DNA from: Bombardia bombarda
Taxonomy: Eukaryota; Ascomycota; Sordariomycetes; Sordariales; Lasiosphaeriaceae
Assembly (NCBI GenBank): GCA_030512295.1
Contig: JAULSR010000010.1
Span: 124,001 to 188,000 of the forward strand
Reading direction: 5' to 3'
Length of the DNA: 64,000 nucleotides
Every line of letters starts with the position of its first letter. Position 1 is the first letter of the stretch. This document shows positions 1 to 10,101 of the stretch, piece by piece. Both the position numbers and the translations under genes were made by a program. Below the pieces are notes generated by a model. It worked only from the letters and a program-made list of their open reading frames with translations, was not told where the DNA came from and made no database searches.

Positions 1-467
1 CTGAAGGCAAACGCACGGCTCAGGAAGTCATCAAGGCCCTGAACCTCACCCCGCACCCCGAGAAGGGCTACTTCATCGAAACCTTTCGCGACTCGGCCAC
101 CTCGTCCGCACAGGGAAAGCCTGAGCGCCCCAACAGCACCTGCATCTACTACCTCCTCGAGGGCGAGGCTGGCCTCTCTCACTGGCATCGCGTCCTCGAT
201 GCCGTCGAAGTCTGGCATCACTACGCCGGCGCCCCGCTTCAGTTATCCCTCTCGTGGAACGACGGAACGCCCGTCAGAGATGTCGTCCTGGGCAAGGACC
301 TCTGGAATGGAGAGCGCCCTCAGGTGGTCGTGGAGAAGGGAGAGTGGCAGCATGCCATAAGCCTCGGCGACTGGACACTGGTGGGCTGCACTGTCGCTCC
401 GGCCTTCACCATGGAGGCGTTCGAGATGGCCGAGAAGGGATGGGAGCCCAAGGGCAGCAGCCTCTGA
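1..467 (+). CDS. DUF985 / cupin_5 family protein, 3' part
   Basis: The gene is cut by the left window edge; the open frame starts at base 3 and gives 154 residues up to TGA at 465-467. The product looks like a DUF985 (cupin_5) beta-barrel protein. Visible signatures are HPEKGYFIETF near the start, then SHWHRVLDAVEVWHHYAG, which holds the histidines and acid typical of the cupin metal/ligand site. The end, GWEPKGSSL, is a normal family C-terminus, so little besides the first residues is missing. Members are small soluble proteins with no well-established reaction; I give no substrate. No intron lies in the visible part. The family call rests on motif recognition only, but the frame is clean and codon use is GC-rich like the neighbouring genes. 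Confidence 0.85.
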   Translation, partial: EGKRTAQEVIKALNLTPHPEKGYFIETFRDSATSSAQGKPERPNSTCIYYLLEGEAGLSHWHRVLDAVEVWHHYAGAPLQLSLSWNDGTPVRDVVLGKDLWNGERPQVVVEKGEWQHAISLGDWTLVGCTVAPAFTMEAFEMAEKGWEPKGSSL

Positions 468-1177
468 ATGTGATTGAGTGATGCTAAGCCATTGTTCACC
501 CGACTCTCCCACACACACCGCACAGGGGCACAGGGGTGTGTCTTAGTAAGGTAGCATCCAGTGTCCAGGTCTGAGGGGCACAGCACGCATAGGACCGAGA
601 AGCTAGTGCTGCACAAATCTCAACATCTGATACGATAGCAGAAGACGACCGACCGCGCTGATCAACTCAGGCGTGTCAAAAAAATGTGCAGAACAGAAGT
701 ACCCATACCATCCATACACAGCCCAGTCAAATCTGTCTCCGAAGCGATGCAGACCGCGCCCCGTCTTGTCCCCGTCTTGTCCGCTGTGCCTGTGTTCTCT
801 CCTATTCTTGTCCTCCCCTATTCTTGTCCTCCCATTGGCTATACCACATGCCTTCAACTGCATACTCGGTACACTCCTACAATGCCAGTCACTAAGCCCA
901 TCTCACTTTAGACCTCCCGTCATTTAAGGCACTGGCCGCCTCCCCATCCACCTTGGTCTAGTGATGGCCTTTTCTCCATCTGCTCGCCTCGCCTGACATC
1001 AACTTATTATCAACAAGTTTCCCCTCCAGTTACGTATTTGGTAGCGTTGGCGGTGCTCGCGCCATGCTAGTATCCGTTCCATGCTAGCTCCCAACCTACA
1101 CTACCCCTTCAGATCAACCAGGGTCCATCATCTCCACCACGGTAAGGCGCGAGAGCCGCACAGACGCCCAGCCCACC
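468..1177. other. intergenic, downstream of DUF985 gene and upstream of membrane protein
   Basis: No gene is supported here. The stretch carries a pyrimidine-rich leader toward the next start (CT-rich around 960-1160), and a direct repeat of TCCTCCCCTATTCTTG near 800-830. Short open frames show no recognisable protein. Confidence 0.5.
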
Positions 1178-2459
1178 ATGTCGGACACCGTGGAGAACAT
1201 CTACGACCTCAAGCAGGACCTGCAAATGTCCATGACCATTGCCGCCTTCACCGGCATATCGTGGTACATCGGCGCCGAGATCAACACGTCCCTCTTCATC
1301 CTCTTCAAGCGCCGTCGAGGACTCTACTTTTGGTCATGCGCCCTCTGCTCCTGGGGCGTTGTCCTTCAGCCCCTATTCATCATCCTGACCGACTTTGGCG
1401 TATGGACGAACCTAACAGGGGCCGTCATCTTGATCTATCTGACGTGGTTGATCATGGTGGTGCCCCAGAGCTGGCTGCTGTACTCCCGCCTGCACTTGAT
1501 CGTGCACCATGACACGCTGCTCCGTTGGATCATGATCGTCCTGATATGCACCTCCATCCTCTTCTCCATACCAACAATCGTCATCGGAACCCTCGCTGTA
1601 AGCCCCTTTTCCACCTTTATGCTTTTTTTTTCAACACCAATACTGAACCCCCAACGCAGCAAGCAACAACCATAAACCCCCACCTCTTCCGCATCAACCT
1701 GGTCTGGGACCGCGTCCAGCTCACCGTCTTCTTCGTCCAAGAGACCCTCCTCAGCCTGCTCTACATCCACCACACGCGCAAATACCTGCGCGACTCCGCC
1801 CTGCTGTCTACCCTCCCCTACGCAGACATCACCTACCCGCCCTCCCAGCTCGACAACCCCACCAGCAGCCACCAGCACAACAACGGAAGCAAAAACGCCC
1901 GCCACAACAGCAACAGTCGCCCATCAGAAACAAAACAAGTCCTCCACCACCTCATCCTCACAAACATCCTCGTCATCTGCCTCGACATCGCCCTGCTCGG
2001 CGTCCAGTACGCAGACCTCTTCTACCTCCAGGGCGCCTTCAAGCCCTGCGTCTACGGCATCAAGCTCAAGGTCGAGTTCGCGATCCTCAACCGGCTGATT
2101 GACATGGCTAAGCGGAGGGGCGCGGGGGGTGGTGGGTCGGGGACGGATTCGTTGGGGCATCATAACCATGGTAATGGCAATGGGGGGTTGGGTGGCAGTG
2201 GGATGGTGGCGAGGGGTGGTGGACGGCTTGGAAACCATAGCCTGAACAAGTCGGAGCAGGGTGTTGCTGGGTTGGATATGGATGGGGGGGATATCGGCAG
2301 GAGCTGGTGGTGGCGTCGAGTCCGGAGCTGTCGATCGGGTTGCAGAACTTGCGAGGTGGTGGTGGGCATCATTTGCATGTCAAGGGGGGAGGCGAGGTCA
2401 GGTCGCAGAGCCAGGAGAGCGAGGCGCCTATGTGGAGTGGCGGGGATAGGCGGTGGTGA
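1178..2459 (+). CDS. DUF7703-type seven-helix integral membrane protein
   Basis: ATG at 1178. Exon 1 (1178-1597) encodes several hydrophobic helices, with the family-like phrase RRGLYFWSCALCSWGVV and VVPQSWLLYSRLHLIVHHD. Intron 1 is 1598-1659 (GTAAGC, TACTGAA branch, CAG). The next exon carries two further helices and the conserved segment ILTNILVICLDIALLGVQYA, followed by a Gly-rich cytoplasmic tail. The tail must change frame before 2320, because a sensible ending (LSIGLQNLRGGGG to GGDRRW, stop 2457-2459) lies in another frame. Either a second intron at 2171-2259 (GTAATG, CTGAAC, CAG; 376 residues in total) or a missing G in the G7 run 2284-2290 would fix it. The family is fungal, plasma-membrane-like, with unknown function. 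Confidence 0.75.
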
Positions 2460-2790
2460 TGGGGCTGATGTGATGGGGGTTTGTGAAAAAGCGGCGCATG
2501 CTGGAAAAGGCATGCTGGAAAAGGCATGCTGTGTACGTTATGAGAAGAGGGATGGGACTTATGATCTCTCCGGCGTTATTCTGTTATATCTTATGTGTTA
2601 TGAGGGTTTGGGAAGACGGTCGGACTGGCTGGATGGGTGGGTGGGATATATACCAAAGGGCGTGCAACCATAGAGGTACCAAGGGGGTACCAAGGGGTAG
2701 GGGAATGTTATTGGGCGTTTTGGATAAACTAGGTTGTCAAATTGTTACCGCTATATGTATGAAATGAAACCGGGCAGCCATCACAGACCC
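2460..2790. other. intergenic between convergent genes
   Basis: 3' flanks of two convergent frames. A short duplicated motif (GGCATGCTGGAAAA) lies at about 2500-2530 and a doubled GGTACCAAGGGG at 2675-2697. No gene is seen. Confidence 0.4.
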
Positions 2791-3716
2791 TCACCTGATA
2801 AGTATCTCCTCCACAGCCACCTCTCCCCTATCCACCATCTCCAATATTTCGCCATCCATCAACCCCAGAACAAAACATGGGCCTACATATTCGTACCATC
2901 CTTCGTGTCTCCGCAGCATATGCAACGCTCCATCGTTCATAATCGCGCTCACAACATCCTCCTCTTTGCATTCCCTTGGCCCTACACCAAGATATCCATC
3001 CCTTGTCCAGAAGAAACACTGTTTATTAATGGCCATCCCGAATTTCCAATAAAATGCCGACACGAGCTCTATTTTAGAGACTGATCTCCTGTCCAACGGC
3101 CAAATGCCTCCCTCCACTAGTGGCGATTCCTCAGAACATGGGCCTCCAAACATTTCAAGCAACAGCCTATCCACTTCTCTATCATCTTCATAAACACTGT
3201 TAATCCGTGAATCTGCTCCAATAGTAGGAACACCGCCCGCCGGCCCAAATAGCTCCATCTCTCTCGCGAGGATCCGATGATCCGCCAGGTCCTCTCCCCA
3301 AAGGCCTTTCTAGTCGTCTTCCCTGTCCACATAGCCATAAATACCATAAATCCGACTGCCCAATCGTAATATGTCACACCCATATCATTAAGCCTTTTCC
3401 CGACATTCGCGCCCGCCCCGCCCATATCAACCAATAATGTCCTAAACAATGCCTGCAGAACCGACATGTTCGTCCCCGCATATTTCTGCCCCATTTGTTG
3501 TCTTGATAACTCTAAGAATTCCATCCAAAATCGATTTACCTCATAGAGGCCATCAGGAGGATCCATTATCTCAATTGCCGACACTACCCTTGTGATCTCC
3601 TGACACCGCACCGCCGTCACTCCCAGTACCCCGTCTCTATAATCCCCCACCACTCGCATCTGTCCTCTCACATCAGGCGGCGAATCCTCCCTCCTCGCTG
3701 CTCGATAGTGTAAGTT
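2791..3716 (-). pseudogene. C-terminal relic of a heterokaryon-incompatibility (HET) type protein
   Basis: Two overlapping minus-strand frames read as one protein. The upstream one (3716 down to 3117) contains YRAARREDSPP and later ERTWRIIGSSRE. The downstream one (from about 3258 to 2791) contains FFWTRDGYLGVGPRE and ends near GPCFVLGLMDGEILE. That last part matches the usual C-terminal region of fungal HET proteins: an FxTxxGYLGLGP motif, then a V/L-rich beta region ending in hGxMDGE. The N-terminal HET domain itself is absent; an in-frame TAG at 3719-3717 closes the frame upstream. A frame change is needed at about 3210-3280, with no convincing intron. I therefore call it a truncated, frameshifted relic. 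Function is presumably lost. Confidence 0.6.
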
Positions 3717-3929
3717 CTAGTAGATACCCAAAGAGAACAGACTGGGGAGGTGCGCTAGAAATAGGTGATGAGCGATATAGTGCGTTGCCAAGGGTTAAAG
3801 GGATAAGGACAAAGAGATTAATAGGAATAGACAAAAGCGACCCATGAAGATGGGTGTCGGCGGTGTGGATGGTGGACGAGAGGTTGAATCGAGGATCCGA
3901 TTGGAAGATTTGGGATATGGGTGGAGAGT

Positions 3930-4200
3930 GGATGCAAGTGCGGTGGGTTTACGAATGGTCGATTGCGGAATGGGTTTGTGAGTTTGGCGGAGAGTTGGAT
4001 GCAGAGCTGGGTGCAGAGTTGGATAGTTGGATGCAGAGTTGGATGTAAAGTTGAATGGAGAGTGCGAAGAGTTTGCGAGTGGGCGGTTGAACAACGGGTT
4101 TGCGAGTGCGATGGGTTGTGCCAGTGACCAATTGAAGGGTGGGTTTAGGGGTTTGCCGAAGGGTTGGAATGCGAGTTCAGTGGGTTTGCAAACTGTGATC
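3930..4200 (+). repeat. imperfect short repeats (CAGAGTTGGATG and GGGTTTGCGAGT types)
   Basis: GAGTTGGATG or one-base variants recur several times between 3980 and 4070 (for example GATGCAGAGTTGGATG), and GGGTTTGCGAGT-like units occur at about 3945, 3970, 4098, 4140 and 4180. The copies differ from each other, so the array is old or was built by slippage. The minus-strand reading is an Asn/Pro/Ser-rich low-complexity frame that I do not regard as a gene. Confidence 0.6.
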
Positions 4201-5200
4201 CGATCCAATGGCACTTCCATTCACTGTCTCCATCGTGCCAATCTCAATTGCCATAGCCAGTCTCAGGTGCTCAGACCAGTTGATCGCTGCGCTCGCTCTT
4301 ACTTGACGACTCGCACCCCCCCTACCAAAACGCAACAACAGTCTACGTTGGTTGTCGGGGGTGTGGGTCGTTGGTGGGGGGGGAGAGTAGACTGACCTGA
4401 TCTGTGAGACTAGCCATAGCAGTTTTAAGCTCCCCAGTCATAGGTACTGAGACGTCGTTTTAAATAAGCTTCAATATCTAAGGCAGTCGATACAAAATAT
4501 ATCCTATGCTAAGTTCATGTCAGGTTGGATACTTCCTATGGTTGGTGTCATGGTCGTAAACGCTCCACCTCGACGTGTGACAAGAATGATATAGTTGGTC
4601 AAATATCTTCCATTCAACATCAAAGTAGACATCATATATGACGATGAGTTATGCAGCACAATGAAAAGAACAGGATTTGATCAACAACGACGTGAACATG
4701 ATCCAATGTTTTGATTTAGCTTTATCCTTCAACAATTACATCGACCCTTCAAGACGTTGCGCTATCATTATTCAGGGAGTACTCGAATAACCTCACCTAC
4801 ACATTGCACTAGATTCATGTAAGTACCTTATGGTAGGTAGTTACTATCAAAACCTTAGTTGCTTTTATAAGAATGCTTTCTGGGTCTCAGGGGGCTTGTT
4901 TTGTTCCGGCTCACAAAACAGCCACGGCATGTCGAGACTTAACCAGAAGGAGCTGGTTCATCGGAGGCACACAAACACGGGATCTGCTGCACCTGTCAAA
5001 ACACAATCATGATGCAGCTTGTCTGATCCTGTCACGGCATTCGCGAGCGGCGTTTGTGTGTTGCGATGCATTAGTCAGTGCCTGTATCTGCGTTTCCTTT
5101 GATGCGACGAGCAATTCCGTTGCCGGCTGGTGTCCTATCACTGATTGCTGTATAAAAGAAAAACCCGACCTGGCCAGTGGAATCGTAACACCCACAAACA

Positions 5201-5221
5201 CCCCCCCCCCCCCCCCCCCCC
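5201..5221 (+). repeat. poly-C run of 21
   Basis: Uninterrupted C from 5201 to 5221, just beyond the 3' end of the minus-strand F-box-like gene. Its length is read from the assembly and may be inexact. Confidence 0.9.
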
Positions 5222-5249
5222 AACAACAAACTCATCCATCTCCTTAGGC

Positions 5250-6497
5250 TCACATCCACCAGTGATCCTCCGGATCCTCATACTCATCCTCCTGCTCCTC
5301 CCACCGAGGCTCCGATACCGACTGGAACGAGCCCCGGTGCTCTGACGGTGGGAACAGCTCGTTCCGGATCCGTTCACTCATGGCCTTGATCCGCTTCCAG
5401 CTCATGGTGCCCGTGATGTTGCGAAAGTCGGCCCCATCGGCCGGCCCCGCGTTGCGTTTCGTCTCATAGTCAACCCCCTTGCCCCTCTTCACGATAATCT
5501 GGGTCTCTTCGCTGAGGACGCCAAGGCGGGCAAGAGGACCTCCCTTGTGCATTCTTCCGAAGCGGTCCTGAGCGGCCTCGTCTGCTTCGGGCTTGGGGAT
5601 GAGGGCGGGGGCCTGCTGTACTCCTCCGAGGGGTGGTATTCCTCCAGTGCCGGCGGCTATAACTTGGGCATTGCCGCCGCCGCCCGTCTCTTCCCCCCTC
5701 AGCGGCGGTCGAAATTCGACAGAGGGCTCCGTCGAGGGCCTGTCCCGTTCCGTCCAAACCAGGCTCAAAAATTCGGGGCTCATAAATAGAAGATTCTTAC
5801 GATACTCGGCAACAACCTTATCCGAGCGGTGGATGTAGTGCAGCTCTTTCCATCCATTGAAACGTGTCACCGTTTCCACCGTACAAAACGTCCAAAAGAC
5901 ATCACGATCACTTAAGATGGTCAACCGATCCAGCTTCAGGCCCGCCAGCGTTCGCAGCGCGTACGCAATGTTAAAATGCCCCGGCTGCATCTGCGAAGCG
6001 CTGTCGGGCAAGAATAGCTCCAGATCTCGATCGTAGACCCGAAGATGTCGTATCTTGGACAGCACCGCCCGCGGGATTGCCGTTAGCTTATCCAGCACCG
6101 CCTCGGGGCTCGTAAAACTGAAGAGCACCTGTTTGAGCCAGGTGTCGCCAATCTCGAACCTGACGCGATGACAGACGCGTAGGAGAACCAGGGAGTTTTC
6201 TTTGGGGAAGAGCTTGATGGTGTGCTCCTGGATTGAATCGTCGTCGTCGCTCGGGTCCCCATCCCAGATGATGCTGGGGTTCATGTTGCCGGCAGTCCAG
6301 TAGTCGATGAGGCCCCAGGAAAGGCGGGTTGAGGAGAAGAGAAACGTGTAGATCATGAACCGGAGCTCGAGGGGGAGACGGAACAGGGGGCTTTGCAGCT
6401 GCGAGTAAGTCTGGGACCGTAGCGACATTGCCTGGGCCGTTTTGGTCTTGCGGGCTTTTCTGGCCTTTTTGGCCTGTCGCAACTTGTTGGAGGGCAT
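5250..6497 (-). CDS. F-box-like/LRR-less fungal protein, intact member of a three-copy family
   Basis: A single exon of 415 residues, ATG at 6497-6495 (MPSNKLRQ), TGA-side stop at 5250. The N-terminus is basic (KKARKARKTK). Then comes an F-box-like module, LFRLPLELRFMIYTFLF, followed by STRLSWG. The conserved ENSLVLLRVCHRV and GDTWLKQVLFSF segments follow. The C-terminal third is Gly/Pro-rich and ends in an acidic tail (EEQEDEYEDPEDHWW). Proteins of this type are common fungal hypotheticals; the F-box-like motif suggests, but does not prove, coupling to a Skp1 ubiquitin ligase. Two decayed relatives lie at 40415-41812 and 41903-43665 and share the LPLELR..IY, SxRLSYG and NSLxLLR blocks. The frame is intact and codon use is GC-rich. 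Confidence 0.75.
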   Translation of the reverse strand: MPSNKLRQAKKARKARKTKTAQAMSLRSQTYSQLQSPLFRLPLELRFMIYTFLFSSTRLSWGLIDYWTAGNMNPSIIWDGDPSDDDDSIQEHTIKLFPKENSLVLLRVCHRVRFEIGDTWLKQVLFSFTSPEAVLDKLTAIPRAVLSKIRHLRVYDRDLELFLPDSASQMQPGHFNIAYALRTLAGLKLDRLTILSDRDVFWTFCTVETVTRFNGWKELHYIHRSDKVVAEYRKNLLFMSPEFLSLVWTERDRPSTEPSVEFRPPLRGEETGGGGNAQVIAAGTGGIPPLGGVQQAPALIPKPEADEAAQDRFGRMHKGGPLARLGVLSEETQIIVKRGKGVDYETKRNAGPADGADFRNITGTMSWKRIKAMSERIRNELFPPSEHRGSFQSVSEPRWEEQEDEYEDPEDHWWM

Positions 6498-9400
6498 CTT
6501 GGCAAGATGTGATGTGTCTCACTCGAGGACTGGGTTGAATGGGTTCCTTGCTCCATCAACTGTTAAAGTGGTCGAGGGAAAAGGATTGGTGTAAAAAAGA
6601 AAAAGAGCCGTTGGACGGTGGGCGAATGTTGTCGAAAGACAGTGACTGCAGTAGCAGGGCGCAGGCAGACAGCCAGGTCTGGTTTGGAATGTAGGAGAGT
6701 TTTGGACTTGGACTTTGATCAGATGAGAAAAAGGTGAGTGGTCGGTGCTGGAAGTGTGGACCCCACAGGCCACTGCGTAGTGCGCTCTACCTATATTAGA
6801 TAGATTTTACTAGAAAGTAATTAGGTTTCTTCTTCAACGAAACTTGCCTGCTGACGTGCCTGCCAAAGCTTAGGGGCCCTAAGTAAACTGTCACGGAACA
6901 TTAAACTTCACCCTCCACTGTCTTTATGCTTTACTGCTTGATACCCCACGCAAACCTATTTGTGTGATCGAGGGACCTGTTTGATCTTATATACACATTG
7001 ATAAGCTAGTTAACTTTAGCCACTCCTACAGGGCATGCATTTCTCCAATTAAAGGACCCGGCTACCGAAACGATACAAGAGACGGGGCTTACGAAGTTTA
7101 TCTCAAACTACCTAAGCATGTAATAATCCGATCAAACTTGAAAAACGTTATTCGCTGTTGCCAGAATATTCCTGTATTGTCTCCCATGTTCCAAACGTAA
7201 TAATTCACCCTTACTAGTCTGCGCTCACTTCTAAACAGTTTGGCAATTATCTCGTACGATATCAATGAGTCGTAAAATAGCACCAAGCCCTCATTGTAAT
7301 GACTATGAGACCAACCCCTTAACCCGTGTAAATGCCCAGACATTGCACTTGTGTAGGCTCTGCTTGGCTGCTGTCATTGGGTGCCATGTTAAAGATAAAC
7401 ATTGGAGAAGATACTTTGAACGCTCATGAGTTTATCTTCTTAGCCAGAGCCAACAAAAATGCACCAAACTGGGTTCCGTATTGCAAGGAAAGAACGGAGT
7501 GGAGCTTACCTTGAGAAAAGTGCCTGGAAGAAAGATCAATCTAACTCACAACTTAATCAGGCCATGTTATCCCAGTATGGTCCACTTTACCAGCTCCTCA
7601 TTGCCGTTGGGTCTTCGTAAACACAGCCTGCCGGTTGTTCCCTTGCAGTACAGCCGTCCTGAGATGTAAAGAAACAATGAACTTGCCCGAGAAATTGCTT
7701 CAGCTAGGTTTCGTCTATTGTCTCGATGATTTTTCGGGTACTGCGGATACAAAGAACTTACTAGCAATATTCTATGTAGATATTCTATTGTCCATTGATC
7801 GTTGATATGGGTGACTGGCGAGGAAGTTGTCGTCCTCTTGTCCATAGCGCAATAGCCAAACAAGCACAGAGCCCGCAAATCTCGCATGAAAGCCAAGGCC
7901 TTGAACATCCATGTCAGATTGACGTAGGCTATAAATTAAATGAGGGTCGGCAAAGTTAATGGGTTGAACACTTCCATTCATCGGCAAATGGAGAGTGACT
8001 CTAGCTTTGCAGCACTGTTGATCCCACCGTTAAAGGTCCGGTATGGCAAAGAGCCAGAAGATGATGGAAAGTGGGACGCAATGTTACGGTTTACCTAATC
8101 ACCAGAAAGTAGACAGTGTCATAGGTTATATATCACTGATAGGCGGGGTAGTAATGGATCGGAAAATGGGCACCTTAGTCTAGTTCGGCTTTTGTGGACA
8201 ATCATGTCTCGTATGTGAATCTACAGGCTGTTCCTTTAACGCACGACATCCTCGTATAACCCATACGCTGTGCAGCTTTGCCCAAGTCGCTTTCGCAGTC
8301 AAAAGTGACTTACAAAAGCATTGTTTTTATTAATAGTATCCTAAATTCACCACTAACCTACCTCTTAAGTTGGTTTAAGGCAATGAGAGGAGTAGTTCGT
8401 TTAGCAATGCAAAGCTTTAACACCGAATTCACGAAGTGTAGGTCCTTCGTAATTATCGTATAATTTAAAGATATGCTACTATAGGTATAATAAAGCGGAC
8501 TCGTACATATTACATTATAAATAGCTTTATATGGTAGTAATCTATGAAAAAAAGATACCTACGGTGTGACCATATTGTCGTTCCGATTGATGCTCTGTAT
8601 AGACTCAGATGGAGACCTCACAAACCTTCGAGAAATTGCAAAAATAAGTGCCACTATACCAATAGCTGACCTATTTATAAATTGGTCTTGACTCTAGAAC
8701 AGTTACAGTTACAACGTTGACGGGTAGATGATGAGAGTAGGTACCTAATTATGCTATTGCAATGCGGTCATAAATCTCGAGGTGGGATTATTCATGGTGT
8801 TCACACTCGTAATGACTCTAGAATTTTAGTTGAAGATGTTGGTTGGTATGTAAGTTCATTGTTTGGCGGGCTGTTTATGGCTGCAACGAAACTGGATATG
8901 AATCGAAGTATCCTGTACATGTGCCAGACCAAATTAGAGATAAACGTCGTGGATTTATGATGGCTACTGTTACTTACCTACATACATGTACACAGTGTAT
9001 TCGTACATGGGTGGAACCCCTTGCTCCCTGGTTAGGCTACCAAGTGTGTAACAGAAAAACTAGACACATAAAAGTGACAGTGCCCGCAAAAGTATCAATA
9101 TCGGCAAAATCCAACAACCAGTTCCTCTATTATTATGATCTTGAACTTCTTAAAACAATGCCATCAAGCCTTTCAAGTACCTCTCAATAGAATGAAATTT
9201 CATTGGAATTAAAAGGCTCATTTAGGTGCCTTTGCTGTCGTTGGTAGATTTTGGTGTACCTGTTTTCTTATGTCACCCACTCGGCTACCCTGCCAACGGT
9301 AATGCGTAATCCAAACAAACCCCTTAAAATTCGAAACCGATTCCTGATTAACATAGGAGAATCTAGAGCATGAGATTATCACCACTTAGGAAACAAACTC

Positions 9401-10101
9401 ACGGTAAAATACCACTCACATCCCAATGCAGGTTTTAGAAAACGAAAACAATGTGACGATGTAGTAATTTTTCAGTTAGGAAATATGTTCGATCACTGTT
9501 AGCAGCCATTTAAAAACAGTAATTCATGAGTCGGCGGACGTTTACCCACTCTTTTTAAATCAACATAATATTCAAACGAGTTAAACTGATAGATTGCACT
9601 CCATCTCTTAGCAACATAATCCATGAAGAGCTGGGGCAGCAGTGGCCCTGTTGAGGATACCAAGTAAAATACGGAAGTATTTGTTCACACCAAGGATGCT
9701 TTCTGCAAGAGAATGCGATCAATTAGTTTTAAGTATCAACAGCTGTTCTGCGATGGTCAGAATCCATTTTAGTGTTGCCATTGGGACCTCTTCCGCGTGA
9801 GTAGTAATGACATGAAGGAGTAGAGCTAGAAAAGAGCGTATCTTTAGTATTGAGTCGTGAATCACCGTCAAAGGTCTCATCTCCAAAGACAAGGACACCA
9901 ATTCACAGGCTTCAGACACAAACGGATAAATAGCTCTCTCGCTTGCAGCTACGGTATAGTCAAAGGGTTGAATGCTCATAAGCAGCGGTCGAATAGTCGA
10001 CACAAGCAAATGAGCCTAGAAAGTAATTCTCAACCATAAAGACAGCTCTATATACACTTTCCGCGCCGTTCCCCTCGTCACTCAACACCGCCCCCTGCAT
10101 T
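6498..10101. other. 3.6-kb gene-poor, AT-richer stretch
   Basis: I see no supported gene. From about 6780 the base composition drops clearly toward A/T (for example 8460-8560, 9300-9600) compared with the flanking genes. Short frames on the minus strand at 7567-7987 and 9719-10009 have protein-like stretches but no recognised family and no ATG-started intact frame. The region may contain decayed genes or RIP-altered sequence; no transposon signature is visible. Confidence 0.5.

Larger units (their letters stand above)
3717..5249. other. gene-free stretch with repeat patch and poly-C run
   Basis: No supportable gene. It holds the imperfect repeats at 3930-4200 and the 21-nt poly-C run at 5201-5221 (listed separately). 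Bases 4430-4860 are AT-richer and featureless. Confidence 0.5.

Noticed and set aside
3795..4220. Asn/Pro/Ser-rich minus-strand frame
   Set aside because: It is the translation of the imperfect repeats; low complexity, and no homolog recalled.
7567..7987. Minus-strand frames as a gene or HET fragment
   Set aside because: No ATG-led intact frame and no recognisable motif; the protein-like look is too weak.
9719..10009. Small helical protein downstream of the NACHT gene
   Set aside because: It starts without ATG, has no family resemblance and no splice connection to the NACHT gene.
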